DNA of 64,000 nt from Anaerolineaceae bacterium. Its GTDB lineage: Bacteria > Chloroflexota > Anaerolineae > Aggregatilineales > Phototrophicaceae. Below, piece after piece: positions 1-7,841 of this stretch; position 1 is the stretch's first letter; each line of letters begins with the position of its first letter. Under the pieces are notes generated by a model. It made no database searches, was not told where the DNA came from, and saw nothing but the letters and a program-made list of their open reading frames with translations. The translations under genes and the position numbers were made by a program. The stretch lies in NCBI GenBank assembly GCA_020634115.1, contig JACKCH010000010.1, positions 372,001-436,000 of the forward strand. Direction: 5' to 3'.

Positions 1-465
1 CTCCTGCACGAGAGAATCTGGTACTGAAATAGGCGAGTCATCCTCGTGTTCGGCCAGCGCCCACAGCACCACTGCAACGTTCCGACGGGAGCGGTTTTCC
101 TGGGCTTCCACCGCCAACCAGTTGACGAAATCCTGAATGCTGAGTTCGGCCTGAGTGCGGTCTACTTCGTTTGTGGCGTTTTTGAGAGCGCGTTGGTAGG
201 CGATCAGCGTTTTGCCGACGTAAAACACAAGCAGCCGCCCATCCTCGGCAAGGACTTGGTTGGCGCACATATCCCCCAGCGCAAAATGGTCATTTACATC
301 TTTACGGCGCAGCGCCAACCGTCCCAACTGGCGAATATCCTCGTTGGGGTCGGTGGCAAAGTAGTCTGTCAGATCGCCTTTGCGCCGTTTTTTCAGTAGC
401 TTGGCGGCTTCATCCTCCGTCAATGGTGGCGGAGTACGGCCTGATTGCGGTGGATTCATAGGCAT
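1..465 (-). CDS. Unrecognised protein, 3' part outside window
   Basis: An open frame on the minus strand starts near 465 and runs off the left window edge without a stop, giving about 155 visible residues. The start is either ATG at 465 (MPMNPPQ, preceded by AAGG five bases upstream) or the in-frame ATG at 459. The protein begins with a Pro-rich stretch, then an acidic and basic helical segment (LTEDEAAKLLKKRRKG). A predominantly helical region with alternating Leu/Ala and charged residues follows, which could be TPR-like, but I cannot assign a family. It lies downstream of clpC on the same strand, 170 bases away. No function is proposed. Confidence 0.6.
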   Translation of the reverse strand, partial: MPMNPPQSGRTPPPLTEDEAAKLLKKRRKGDLTDYFATDPNEDIRQLGRLALRRKDVNDHFALGDMCANQVLAEDGRLLVFYVGKTLIAYQRALKNATNEVDRTQAELSIQDFVNWLAVEAQENRSRRNVAVVLWALAEHEDDSPISVPDSLVQE

Positions 466-577
466 GTGGCCTTATTATCTCTCAACTCATGCTGCTGTTT
501 ATGCAGTCCTAAGCCCTACGCAAAAATGCTGAAGCAACTTCTTTCAGGATTTAGGCTGTTCTGTAAAAGCATCTTTC

Positions 578-595
578 TCTCAATCGAAATTGAGA
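578..595. other. Small inverted repeat downstream of clpC
   Basis: TCTCAAT and ATTGAGA form a perfect 7-bp stem around a CGAA tetraloop in the 170-base gap between clpC and the next gene. There is no T-run on either side, so it is not a classical intrinsic terminator; it may still be a weak transcript end or a processing stem. Confidence 0.35.
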
Positions 596-635
596 AGGAA
601 AAAGGAACGGCGATGAGGTCATATCGGATTAATTC

Positions 636-3041
636 TTATTCCTTCACCACCACAAACGACAAGGTCTCCCCTTCACCTGCCTGAATGCTAACAGTATCCC
701 CCGGCTGGAAGGCGTCTTCCACAATGCGGGTGCTGAGGGGGCGGGTCAGCAAGCGTTCAATCGCCCGGCGCAGCGGCCTCGCGCCATTCACCGGATCGTA
801 CCCCTTCTTGAGAATCAGCGCCCGTGCTTCCTCTGTTAGTTGCAGCGTGAGTCCTTGCCCCGACAGTCGCTTATATAAATCCTGCAACTGCAAGTCCAGG
901 ATTTTACTCAAAACATCCGGATTGAGCGAACCGAAGGTAATCACTTCGTCCACCCGGTTGAGAAATTCCGGGCGGAAGAAACGCCCCAGGTGCGCGGAAT
1001 AGTCCGGCAGCTTTTCCGGGTCGTTGATGAACCCGATCTGTTTGCCGGTTTCTTCCGTGCCGATATTGCTGGTCATAATGAACACCGAATGCCGCGCATC
1101 CACATGCCGCCCGTGCGCGTCACTCAAACGGCCTTCATCGAACACTTGCAGGAAGATGTCGAAGACTTCCGGGGCGGCCTTCTCAACCTCATCCAGTAGA
1201 ATGACACTGTACGGATGGCGGCGCAGGCCGTCACTCAACTGTCCACCGCGCTGCGTATCCTTGTAGCCGGGCGGCGCACCGATCAGCCGTGCAACCGTAT
1301 GCGAATCGTGAAATTCCGACATATCCAGCCGCAACATGGCCTCGTCACTGCCAAACAGAAATTCAGCCAGTGCCCGCGCCAGTTCGGTTTTACCCACGCC
1401 GGACGGCCCCAGAAACAGGAACACGCCCACCGGACGATTTGGGTTGCCTAGTCCGGCACGCGCGGTTTTAATCGCGTCGGCGACAATATGCACTGCTGCC
1501 GTCTGCCCGACAACACGCTGACTCAGGGATTCCTCAATCCCGGCCAACCGACGTTTTTCATCCTGAGTCAGTTCGGTCACTGGAATCCCAGACCAATCCG
1601 AAAGTACCGCTGCGATATTCTCCACGCGGACTTCTGGCGTACCGTCAATGCTTTCATCCGGGGCGATACTGGTGATAATCACCCGCGTGCAAGCTTCATC
1701 CAGCAAATCCAGCGCCTTATCTGGCAACCGGCGATCCGGCAGGTAACGCACCGACAACCGCACCGCTGCTTCAAGGGTCTCCGGGCGAATCGAGACGCCG
1801 TGATGTTCCTCCAGGCGTTCCTGCTGTCCGGTCAGAATCGCCAGCGAGTCTTCCGGGCTGGGTTCTTCAATATCAATCGTGCGGAAACGCCGGTCAAGCG
1901 CTGGATCCTGGGCAATCGCCCGGCGGTATTCCTCGTGGGTGGTCGCGCCGATGCACATGATCTCGCCGCGTGCCAGCGCCGGTTTGAGGATGTTTGCAGC
2001 ATCCAGGTTGCTGTCAATTGTATCGCCCGCGCCGACAATGGTGTGAATTTCGTCAATGAACAGGATCACATTTCCGGCGTTCTTGGCCTCGTCCACAATC
2101 CCGATTAACCGCTCCTCAAACTGGCCGCGCAGACTCGTTCCGGCGACCAATGTGCCGATTTCAATTTGCACAATGCGACGGTGGTGTAGGGACTTCGGCG
2201 CTGAACCATCGTGAATCGCATAAGCCAGGCCTTCGACCACAGCGGTTTTCCCGACCCCGGCATCCCCCAGCAGCAGCGGGTTGTTCTTCTTGCTGCGTGC
2301 CAGCGTTCGCGCCAGCGCCCGGATCTCACGCTCGCGTGAAATGGCCGGGCTGATCCTGCCTTCGCTGGCCTGCCTGGTCAGGTCGCGTCCGTACTTGTCT
2401 AGCAGTGGTGTTGGGAAACGTGCTTCCTTGCCAAAAACAGGCTCCTGTCCATCATCACTGCTCGAATCCAGTCCGGCATCGAACCCAAAAGGGTCGCTGT
2501 CGTAGGGGCGGGGGCGGAAGGTGAAACGAGGGATCTCTTCCGAACTGCTGTCTTCCTCCTGTTCAGCGTGAAGTTCCAGCAGGAGCTTTTGCAGCCACAT
2601 ATTGATGTCAAAACCGAGTTCAACCAGCTTCCGCACCGGGACGCTTTCGCCTTCCTGCAAAGTGGCAATCAGCAACTGGTTTTCAGTTACTTCTTCATCA
2701 TCTTTAAAAAAGTCATCCTTTTCGGCTTCCTGGTCAGCCAGGAAAATCGCCAGCGCCAGCACCATCTCGCAGCGCGGGGTGAGGGGCAGTGTGTCGGGCA
2801 GTGGGTTATCCCCTGTACCGATTTCACGGCGGATTTCGTTGCGTACCTGTTTGGGATTCATTCCGGCGCGCCGCAGCAGTGTTGCCGTCGGATTACCTTC
2901 GACACGGGTCAGTGCAACAAAGATATGCTCAACGCCAATATAGTTGTGTTTCAACCGGCGGGCTTCCTCGTCAGCGCGGCTAATCGTGGAGGCGCAGCGG
3001 CGACGAATTTCTCGTTCAGGGACATCGGGTGAAGGAGTCAA
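636..3041 (-). CDS. clpC: ClpC/ClpA-type AAA+ unfoldase
   Basis: An 801-residue Hsp100 ATPase that would unfold substrates for the ClpP peptidase in the cytoplasm. Seen: an N-terminal Clp repeat domain (about residues 5-155); an acidic Ser/Asp linker (about 160-205); a first AAA+ module with Walker A GDAGVGKT (259-266) and FIDEIHTI Walker B; a second module with GPSGVGKT near 543 and ILLDEVEKA; and a C-terminal D2-small domain. The segment between DLLDEACTR and VRVENIAAVLSDWSG is only about 20 residues, so the coiled-coil middle domain of ClpB, and the shorter one of ClpC, is essentially missing, as in ClpA. The sequence GKQIGFI sits where ClpA/ClpX carry the IG(F/L) loop that docks on ClpP, so a ClpP partner is expected. 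No clpS or clpP is adjacent. It is transcribed divergently from the kinase at 3339. Confidence 0.9.
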   Translation of the reverse strand: MTPSPDVPEREIRRRCASTISRADEEARRLKHNYIGVEHIFVALTRVEGNPTATLLRRAGMNPKQVRNEIRREIGTGDNPLPDTLPLTPRCEMVLALAIFLADQEAEKDDFFKDDEEVTENQLLIATLQEGESVPVRKLVELGFDINMWLQKLLLELHAEQEEDSSSEEIPRFTFRPRPYDSDPFGFDAGLDSSSDDGQEPVFGKEARFPTPLLDKYGRDLTRQASEGRISPAISREREIRALARTLARSKKNNPLLLGDAGVGKTAVVEGLAYAIHDGSAPKSLHHRRIVQIEIGTLVAGTSLRGQFEERLIGIVDEAKNAGNVILFIDEIHTIVGAGDTIDSNLDAANILKPALARGEIMCIGATTHEEYRRAIAQDPALDRRFRTIDIEEPSPEDSLAILTGQQERLEEHHGVSIRPETLEAAVRLSVRYLPDRRLPDKALDLLDEACTRVIITSIAPDESIDGTPEVRVENIAAVLSDWSGIPVTELTQDEKRRLAGIEESLSQRVVGQTAAVHIVADAIKTARAGLGNPNRPVGVFLFLGPSGVGKTELARALAEFLFGSDEAMLRLDMSEFHDSHTVARLIGAPPGYKDTQRGGQLSDGLRRHPYSVILLDEVEKAAPEVFDIFLQVFDEGRLSDAHGRHVDARHSVFIMTSNIGTEETGKQIGFINDPEKLPDYSAHLGRFFRPEFLNRVDEVITFGSLNPDVLSKILDLQLQDLYKRLSGQGLTLQLTEEARALILKKGYDPVNGARPLRRAIERLLTRPLSTRIVEDAFQPGDTVSIQAGEGETLSFVVVKE

Positions 3042-3253
3042 GGCGTTTTTTTATCCTGATTCAAACCTGTAAAATGTTTCAACTGAGTCACACACAATGG
3101 GGATGTTTCCTGACCTGGCAACCACAATGTTGAAAACCACTATTTCTACCCCATTTTGGAGTATACCGCAAAATCGCATGACATTAAGCCTTTCCTGCCA
3201 GGCAATTCAGGATTGTTACATGAATTTTGTGAAATTTTCGATAATTGTTCGAG

Positions 3254-3282
3254 TTTACGGCGCTTTCGGAGTAGCATATAAA
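3254..3282 (+). promoter_or_regulatory. Putative sigma70-type promoter for the Ser/Thr kinase
   Basis: TTTACG (-35-like, 4/6 match) and TATAAA (-10-like, 5/6) are separated by exactly 17 bases, 57 bases upstream of the kinase ATG in the 297-base divergent gap with clpC. Assigned by eye from consensus only. Confidence 0.45.
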
Positions 3283-3338
3283 GAGAAGTTGTCGTACGTG
3301 CGTTTATTCCAACGGATATACACCGAGAAGTCAGTTCT

Positions 3339-5147
3339 ATGGCAATCACAGACCCTCTTATTGGCCGGATATTAGGCGATTACGAAATCAAAGATGTGCT
3401 GGGGCGCGGCGGTATGGCGCGGGTGTATCTTGGATACGATTCCAAGCTGGCTCGCCCGGCGGCCATCAAAGTGATCGATTCCTACATGATGATTGACCAG
3501 GACCCGGATGAATACCGTACGCGGTTTCTGAAGGAAGCCCGCGCTATCGCCCGGCTGCGGCATCCGAATATCGTTAGCGTCTACCAGTTTGACAAGTCCG
3601 GCACGCTCTACTATATGGCGATGTCGTTTATTGACGGTCAGGACTTGCGCCATGTCCTCAAGAATTTCTCTCGCACCGGTGCTTTTATGCCTCACGGTCA
3701 AGTATTGGGGATCGTGGAGGATATCGCGGCGGCGCTAGACTATGCGCACCGAATGGACGTGATTCATCGGGACGTGAAACCCTCGAATATCATGGTGACA
3801 CCTGACGGTCAGGCCGTGCTGACGGACTTCGGCCTGGCGCTTGATCGCAGTGAAGGGACGCTGGGCAACACGTTTGGCAGCGCTTATTACATCGCACCGG
3901 AGCAGGCTGTTTCATCGGCAGAGGCTGTCCCGGAAAGTGACCTGTATTCGCTGGGTGTGGTGCTTTATGAGATGCTGGCCGGACATATGCCGTTTGATGA
4001 CCAGTCGCCGGTGAATGTGGCACTCAAACAACTGAATGAAGCACCAATGCCACCTAGTGTTCATAATCCTTTGCTTTCACACACTATTGATAGAATGGTG
4101 CTCAAGGCATTGGAAAAAGACCCGGCGCGGCGGTATGCCACCGGAAAGACGCTCACTGAGGCGCTGAAACAGGCGCTCGGTATCGTGGATGATGATGACA
4201 CTTATCGGCTGAATATCTCGACACTGCCTAGCTGGGGGTCAGGAGCAAAGGCTAGCAAGCCTGAACCACTGACTGATTTATCCTCAAAACGCCGATCAAA
4301 CGGGATCATAAGCCTGGGTTCCGGGGAAGTCACCCCTCCCTTCCGGGGCATGGTGGACGATACGCCCACAGTGACCGACTCAAAAGTCTCGACCGGGTTT
4401 CGCCGTAATCTTCAGTCTGCCCAACACCACGACAAGAGTCTAGTCGTGATTGGGGCTGCACTGCTGCTGACGCTGTTGATTCTGGTGAGCGGGACGTTCA
4501 TCTTGAGTGGCATTGGTTCACCCGTATCCCCGTCCATACTTGCGAACGCCACTGCGACGCCTGCAAATGTGGTAGCGCTGCTTCCGGCTGTGACTACACA
4601 GATCGCCGTCCCATCGCTGTTGCCCACCATGACGCATGTCCCACCAACCCCGACGTTCATTATAACGTCGACGAAGGTTCTCCCTACCGCGACTTTCATG
4701 CCGACTTTGACACCGATTCCCACGCTGAATACCGCCCCGGTATTGCTGCGCTATGACGCAGATATGTTTGTGCTGTGGAATCGTTCGGATCGCATTATGG
4801 ATGTCAGCCGTCTGACGTTTACCCAAGCGGTTGCGGATAGCACTGACCTTGTGTTCTCCTCACGGATGTGGCTGGATGGCAACAAGCCCACCTCCGCGCT
4901 ACCTGCCGGGGATTGCTTCCAAATCTGGCGAACAGAATTCGCTTTGCGCGACCAACCCGACTACTGTGATTTCCGGCAAGGCTGGAGTCAGGTGGCTTAT
5001 CCACGCTGGTTCTGGGTGAGTGATAACCCGGATACGTTGTTCGAGGTTCGGCGTGATGATATGGTGCTGGCGGTGTGTCGTGTGGGTGATAGCGAGTGTG
5101 CACTTGAATTGCCGGAAGATACCGCAACCACTCCACAGCCAGGGTAA
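3339..5147 (+). CDS. Membrane Ser/Thr protein kinase (PknB type)
   Basis: A 602-residue Hanks-type kinase. Seen: glycine loop LGRGGMARVYLG (21-32), catalytic lysine in AAIKVI (K44), catalytic loop HRDVKPSN (143-150), DFG (163-165) and APE (186-188). All key residues are present, so it should be active. The kinase domain ends near residue 290. A hydrophilic linker follows, then one transmembrane segment (about 368-393), a Pro/Thr-rich stalk (about 420-465) and a C-terminal extracellular domain of roughly 130 residues with four Cys (GDCF, YCDF, AVCR, SECA). No PASTA repeats are seen, so the sensor differs from PknB/PrkC. The topology implies sensing outside and phosphorylation inside. It is divergent from clpC with a plausible promoter at 3254-3282. 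Ligand and targets are unknown. Confidence 0.9.
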   Translation: MAITDPLIGRILGDYEIKDVLGRGGMARVYLGYDSKLARPAAIKVIDSYMMIDQDPDEYRTRFLKEARAIARLRHPNIVSVYQFDKSGTLYYMAMSFIDGQDLRHVLKNFSRTGAFMPHGQVLGIVEDIAAALDYAHRMDVIHRDVKPSNIMVTPDGQAVLTDFGLALDRSEGTLGNTFGSAYYIAPEQAVSSAEAVPESDLYSLGVVLYEMLAGHMPFDDQSPVNVALKQLNEAPMPPSVHNPLLSHTIDRMVLKALEKDPARRYATGKTLTEALKQALGIVDDDDTYRLNISTLPSWGSGAKASKPEPLTDLSSKRRSNGIISLGSGEVTPPFRGMVDDTPTVTDSKVSTGFRRNLQSAQHHDKSLVVIGAALLLTLLILVSGTFILSGIGSPVSPSILANATATPANVVALLPAVTTQIAVPSLLPTMTHVPPTPTFIITSTKVLPTATFMPTLTPIPTLNTAPVLLRYDADMFVLWNRSDRIMDVSRLTFTQAVADSTDLVFSSRMWLDGNKPTSALPAGDCFQIWRTEFALRDQPDYCDFRQGWSQVAYPRWFWVSDNPDTLFEVRRDDMVLAVCRVGDSECALELPEDTATTPQPG

Positions 5148-5305
5148 ATGATCTAGCCATAAAACTTGTTTTAACACTTGTATACTCCGCATTTCAATCA
5201 GGCGTTACAATTCATTAGAGCGTTAGAATCCTCAAGCGGCATATGCTATCGTTGGGGTGTGGGATGCTGCGTGAAATCGGTACGTGCACCAAAAGGATGT
5301 GAACC

Positions 5306-6190
5306 ATGTCGGTTGCAGGCAAAGTCAACTGGTTTTCGGTGGTGATGCAAGTGATACAGTTGACAGTGGGGGCGCTGGTTTCCGCTGTGGGCGTCACCGT
5401 ATTTATGGCGCCGTTTCAGATTGCACCAGGCGGGGTGTTGGGCATTTCGGTGATTATCAACCATCTGAATCCGGCATTGCCGATTGGGTTGATGGTGCTG
5501 ATTGGCAACATCCCGATTCAAATTCTCGGTTTTAGGATGCTCGGCGGCTGGCGCATCGTGGCCTCAACCGTTTACTATGTGGTGGTGTCCTCGCTGGCGA
5601 TTGACCTGCTGCAACCGGTCATCGCCGCCGCGAACGTGGATGTGGGGCATGATGTCCTGCTGAACGCGCTGTTTGGCGGCATCATTGGCGGCATCGCGGG
5701 CGGGCTGGTCTATCGGGCCGGGGGAACGCTGGGCGGTACATCCACCATCGCCCGGATTCTTCAGAACCGCTATGGTGTCCCGTTGAGTACATCGGCCCTG
5801 TATACCGATACCGGCGTGATCGCGCTGGCGGGGTTGGTTTTCGGGTGGGAAGGGGCGCTCTATGCGATGGTTGCCCTGTTCCTGGGCGGCGTGGCAGCGG
5901 ACTACGTGCTGGAAGGGCCGAGCGTGATCCGTACTGCGACGATCATCACCGACCAACCGGAACTCGTCTCGCACGTGATTCTCCAGGAATTAGGGCGTGG
6001 CGTGACATTCTGGGATGGCAAAGGCATGTTCACCGAGAAAGAACATGGTGTGCTGTTCGTGACGATTGCGCGTCCTCAGGTGAACCGGCTGCGGGCGCTG
6101 GTGTTCACGGCTGACCCGTCGGCTTTCGTGGTGATCGGTCATGGACACATCGCCTACGGGCAAGGTTTCCGCCGGACGAAGCAATCGTGA
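5306..6190 (+). CDS. YitT family membrane protein (DUF161/DUF2179)
   Basis: A 294-residue integral membrane protein. Seen: about five or six hydrophobic segments in the first 200 residues, including the glycine-rich GGIIGGIAGGLVYRAGGTLG region typical of YitT proteins. A soluble C-terminal domain of about 80 residues follows (from ATIITDQPELVSHVI), matching the DUF2179 module that usually follows. The start at ATG 5306 is preceded by AAGGA at about 10 bases. Members of the family are widespread, and transport or signalling roles have been suggested, but the function is not established. The stop overlaps the next gene by four bases (GTGA), so the two are probably co-transcribed. Confidence 0.85.
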   Translation: MSVAGKVNWFSVVMQVIQLTVGALVSAVGVTVFMAPFQIAPGGVLGISVIINHLNPALPIGLMVLIGNIPIQILGFRMLGGWRIVASTVYYVVVSSLAIDLLQPVIAAANVDVGHDVLLNALFGGIIGGIAGGLVYRAGGTLGGTSTIARILQNRYGVPLSTSALYTDTGVIALAGLVFGWEGALYAMVALFLGGVAADYVLEGPSVIRTATIITDQPELVSHVILQELGRGVTFWDGKGMFTEKEHGVLFVTIARPQVNRLRALVFTADPSAFVVIGHGHIAYGQGFRRTKQS

Positions 6191-6930
6191 GAGAAACGAC
6201 AACTTTTATGAATAGTGATAAAGATTTCCATGACCTGGATTATTGGAAACAGCCGGAGGGTATCACTCTGCCGCATGACCGGCTGAAGTTTCTGTATATC
6301 CCGGATTACGCCGAACACCTGATGATCTCCTGGCTGGCAGCGCGGGTGTTTGACTACCAGCGGGAACACGCCCACACCGAGAAAGCCATGCGCAAAATGG
6401 TGATGATTACGATGGGGGCGCTGCTGCCTGGCGTGCTGCTTCAGGATTACCTGACCCACTGCGCCGACGAGACGCTCCCGGCGGTGGAGTTCGGCACGTT
6501 TGGCGTCAAGTGCTATCACGGCCCCGGCCAGCCGCTCGACCACCCGCAGATTGTCCAGCCGCTTTCGATTGATGTGCGCGGGCATACCGTCGGCGTGATT
6601 GAAGACCTGATTGACCTGGGCGAAACCGCCCGTTTCGTGCAGAAAATCCTGTGTTCGGAAACCTACGGGGCGCGGGAAGTGGTGTTTATCGCGCCATACT
6701 ACAAAGACGCGAAAGCTATTGCCGATTTGAACGTGATTTCGTTCGGGGCCGTGCCGCCGCACACCTGGATTATCACGCCCCGCGAACGGGTGGAAACGAT
6801 GGTCAAGCGCGTGCCGTACTGGAAACAGCAAGGCGCAACGGCAGATGAATGCCGGGGGTATCTGCGCGACATTGGCTACACGGAGCAATTGCTCGACCAG
6901 TGGTTTGAGGTCGCCTGGGTGCGGGGGTAA
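6187..6930 (+). CDS. Phosphoribosyltransferase-like protein
   Basis: A 247-residue cytoplasmic protein. The segment VGVIEDLIDLGETARF (about residues 135-150) has the form of the PRPP-binding motif of type I phosphoribosyltransferases (two acidic residues, then D-x-G-x-T). VVFIAPYYKDAKAI after it fits the next strand of that fold. The N-terminal half has a helical section with several Met and His (MRKMVMITMGALL) that I cannot assign. The start is either the GTG at 6187, which overlaps the yitT-like stop, or the ATG at 6208. The substrate base is unknown; hypoxanthine or orotate transferases are the nearest analogies. It converges with the methyltransferase gene, five bases away. Confidence 0.65.
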   Translation: MRETTTFMNSDKDFHDLDYWKQPEGITLPHDRLKFLYIPDYAEHLMISWLAARVFDYQREHAHTEKAMRKMVMITMGALLPGVLLQDYLTHCADETLPAVEFGTFGVKCYHGPGQPLDHPQIVQPLSIDVRGHTVGVIEDLIDLGETARFVQKILCSETYGAREVVFIAPYYKDAKAIADLNVISFGAVPPHTWIITPRERVETMVKRVPYWKQQGATADECRGYLRDIGYTEQLLDQWFEVAWVRG

Positions 6931-6935
6931 GCCCG

Positions 6936-7781
6936 CTACAATAGAGTCGTCTGGGTAAGTTCATCTGCCGGGGTGGGCTGGTGCGCGGATATATCATAGT
7001 TCGTGATTAACACTTCCTGGATAATCACGCGCTCGGTGTTCTGTTTGGTTTTGCGCATCCCGGAGGCAATCTCAACCGGAATGATGTGGTAGCCCTGGTA
7101 GAGTTCTCTGATTTTTTCGGTATCATAAGAAGAAAGAATCCAACGGGACTGTGTACCAGCCAGCACGTCGGCCATTGCTTCATGTTCGGCCCAATCCCGG
7201 ATATTGTGAGCATAGTTCACGCCATTGCCAGGATACGGCGGGTCAATATACATGACCACACCGGGGCGATCATAGCGGGTGATACATTCACGCCAATCCA
7301 GATTTTCGATAATAATGGTACTCAGGCGTTGGTGGACGGGTTCAATGCGCTGCCGTAAGGTCTTTATTGCGCCAATCAAGCGGTTGCCGTGACCACCATC
7401 GGTGATGCTGGTCTGGAAGCGAGGGTAATGGAGTTCGCCACCCCACCCGGCCATAATCAAATAGTAGAAACGGTGGGCGCGTTCAATCTCATTCAGGTTT
7501 TCCGGGTTGAGCGCCGCCAGGTCGTTATACTGCTGCCGGGAGATGAGTTCCAGATCAAACGAGTGAATAAAGTCTTCCGGGCGCTGCTTAATGACCCGGA
7601 AGAAATTAATCAATTCGCCATCAATATCATTGATGATTTCAACCGGGCTGGGCTGCTTGCCAAATAAGACCCAGGCTGCCCCGCAAAAAGGTTCAACATA
7701 GCACGTATGTTCAGGCAGGATGTTGATAATCTGGTTACGCAGGCGGGATTTCCCGCCCGCCCATTTAATTGGACTACGCAT
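6936..7781 (-). CDS. D12-class DNA N6-adenine methyltransferase
   Basis: A 281-residue DNA methyltransferase. Seen: N-terminal PIKWAGGKSRL, the Dam/DpnM signature that helps bind S-adenosylmethionine; YVEPFCGAAWVLFG (motif I); INDIDGELINFFRVIK; and the catalytic DPPY at about residue 181. Length and motif order match D12-class (alpha) N6-adenine methyltransferases such as Dam, M.DpnII and M.EcoRV. GATC-type specificity is plausible but not shown by sequence. The ATG at 7781 is preceded by AAAGGTG. The gene is divergent from an HTH-nuclease fusion, with a 17-bp palindrome just upstream of this ribosome binding site. This suggests it is the protective half of a restriction-modification system. 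Confidence 0.88.
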   Translation of the reverse strand: MRSPIKWAGGKSRLRNQIINILPEHTCYVEPFCGAAWVLFGKQPSPVEIINDIDGELINFFRVIKQRPEDFIHSFDLELISRQQYNDLAALNPENLNEIERAHRFYYLIMAGWGGELHYPRFQTSITDGGHGNRLIGAIKTLRQRIEPVHQRLSTIIIENLDWRECITRYDRPGVVMYIDPPYPGNGVNYAHNIRDWAEHEAMADVLAGTQSRWILSSYDTEKIRELYQGYHIIPVEIASGMRKTKQNTERVIIQEVLITNYDISAHQPTPADELTQTTLL

Positions 7782-7792
7782 CGCGCACCTTT

Positions 7793-7809
7793 TGTCTCTA
7801 TTAGAGACA
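7793..7809. promoter_or_regulatory. Perfect palindrome, likely operator of the restriction-modification locus
   Basis: TGTCTCTA-T-TAGAGACA is a perfect inverted repeat (8-bp arms, one central base). It lies in the 60-base gap between the methyltransferase (start 7781) and the divergent HTH-nuclease gene (start 7842). It abuts the methyltransferase ribosome binding site and lies about 32 bases upstream of the HTH-nuclease start. Position and symmetry match the C-box operators bound by dimeric controller proteins. The adjacent gene carries an XRE-type HTH that could be the binder. Confidence 0.65.
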
Positions 7810-7841
7810 TTTTAACTGAGTTTTGAGGTCGTGTCAACCAG

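Noticed and set aside
1488..2108. Plus-strand open frame of 206 codons opposite clpC
   Set aside because: Fully antisense to conserved AAA+ coding sequence, with no recognisable protein features.
7742..7757. GGCGGGA-TT-TCCCGCC perfect inverted repeat near the methyltransferase start
   Set aside because: It lies inside the coding sequence for the conserved AGGKSRL motif and is explained by codon choice; no separate role is supported.
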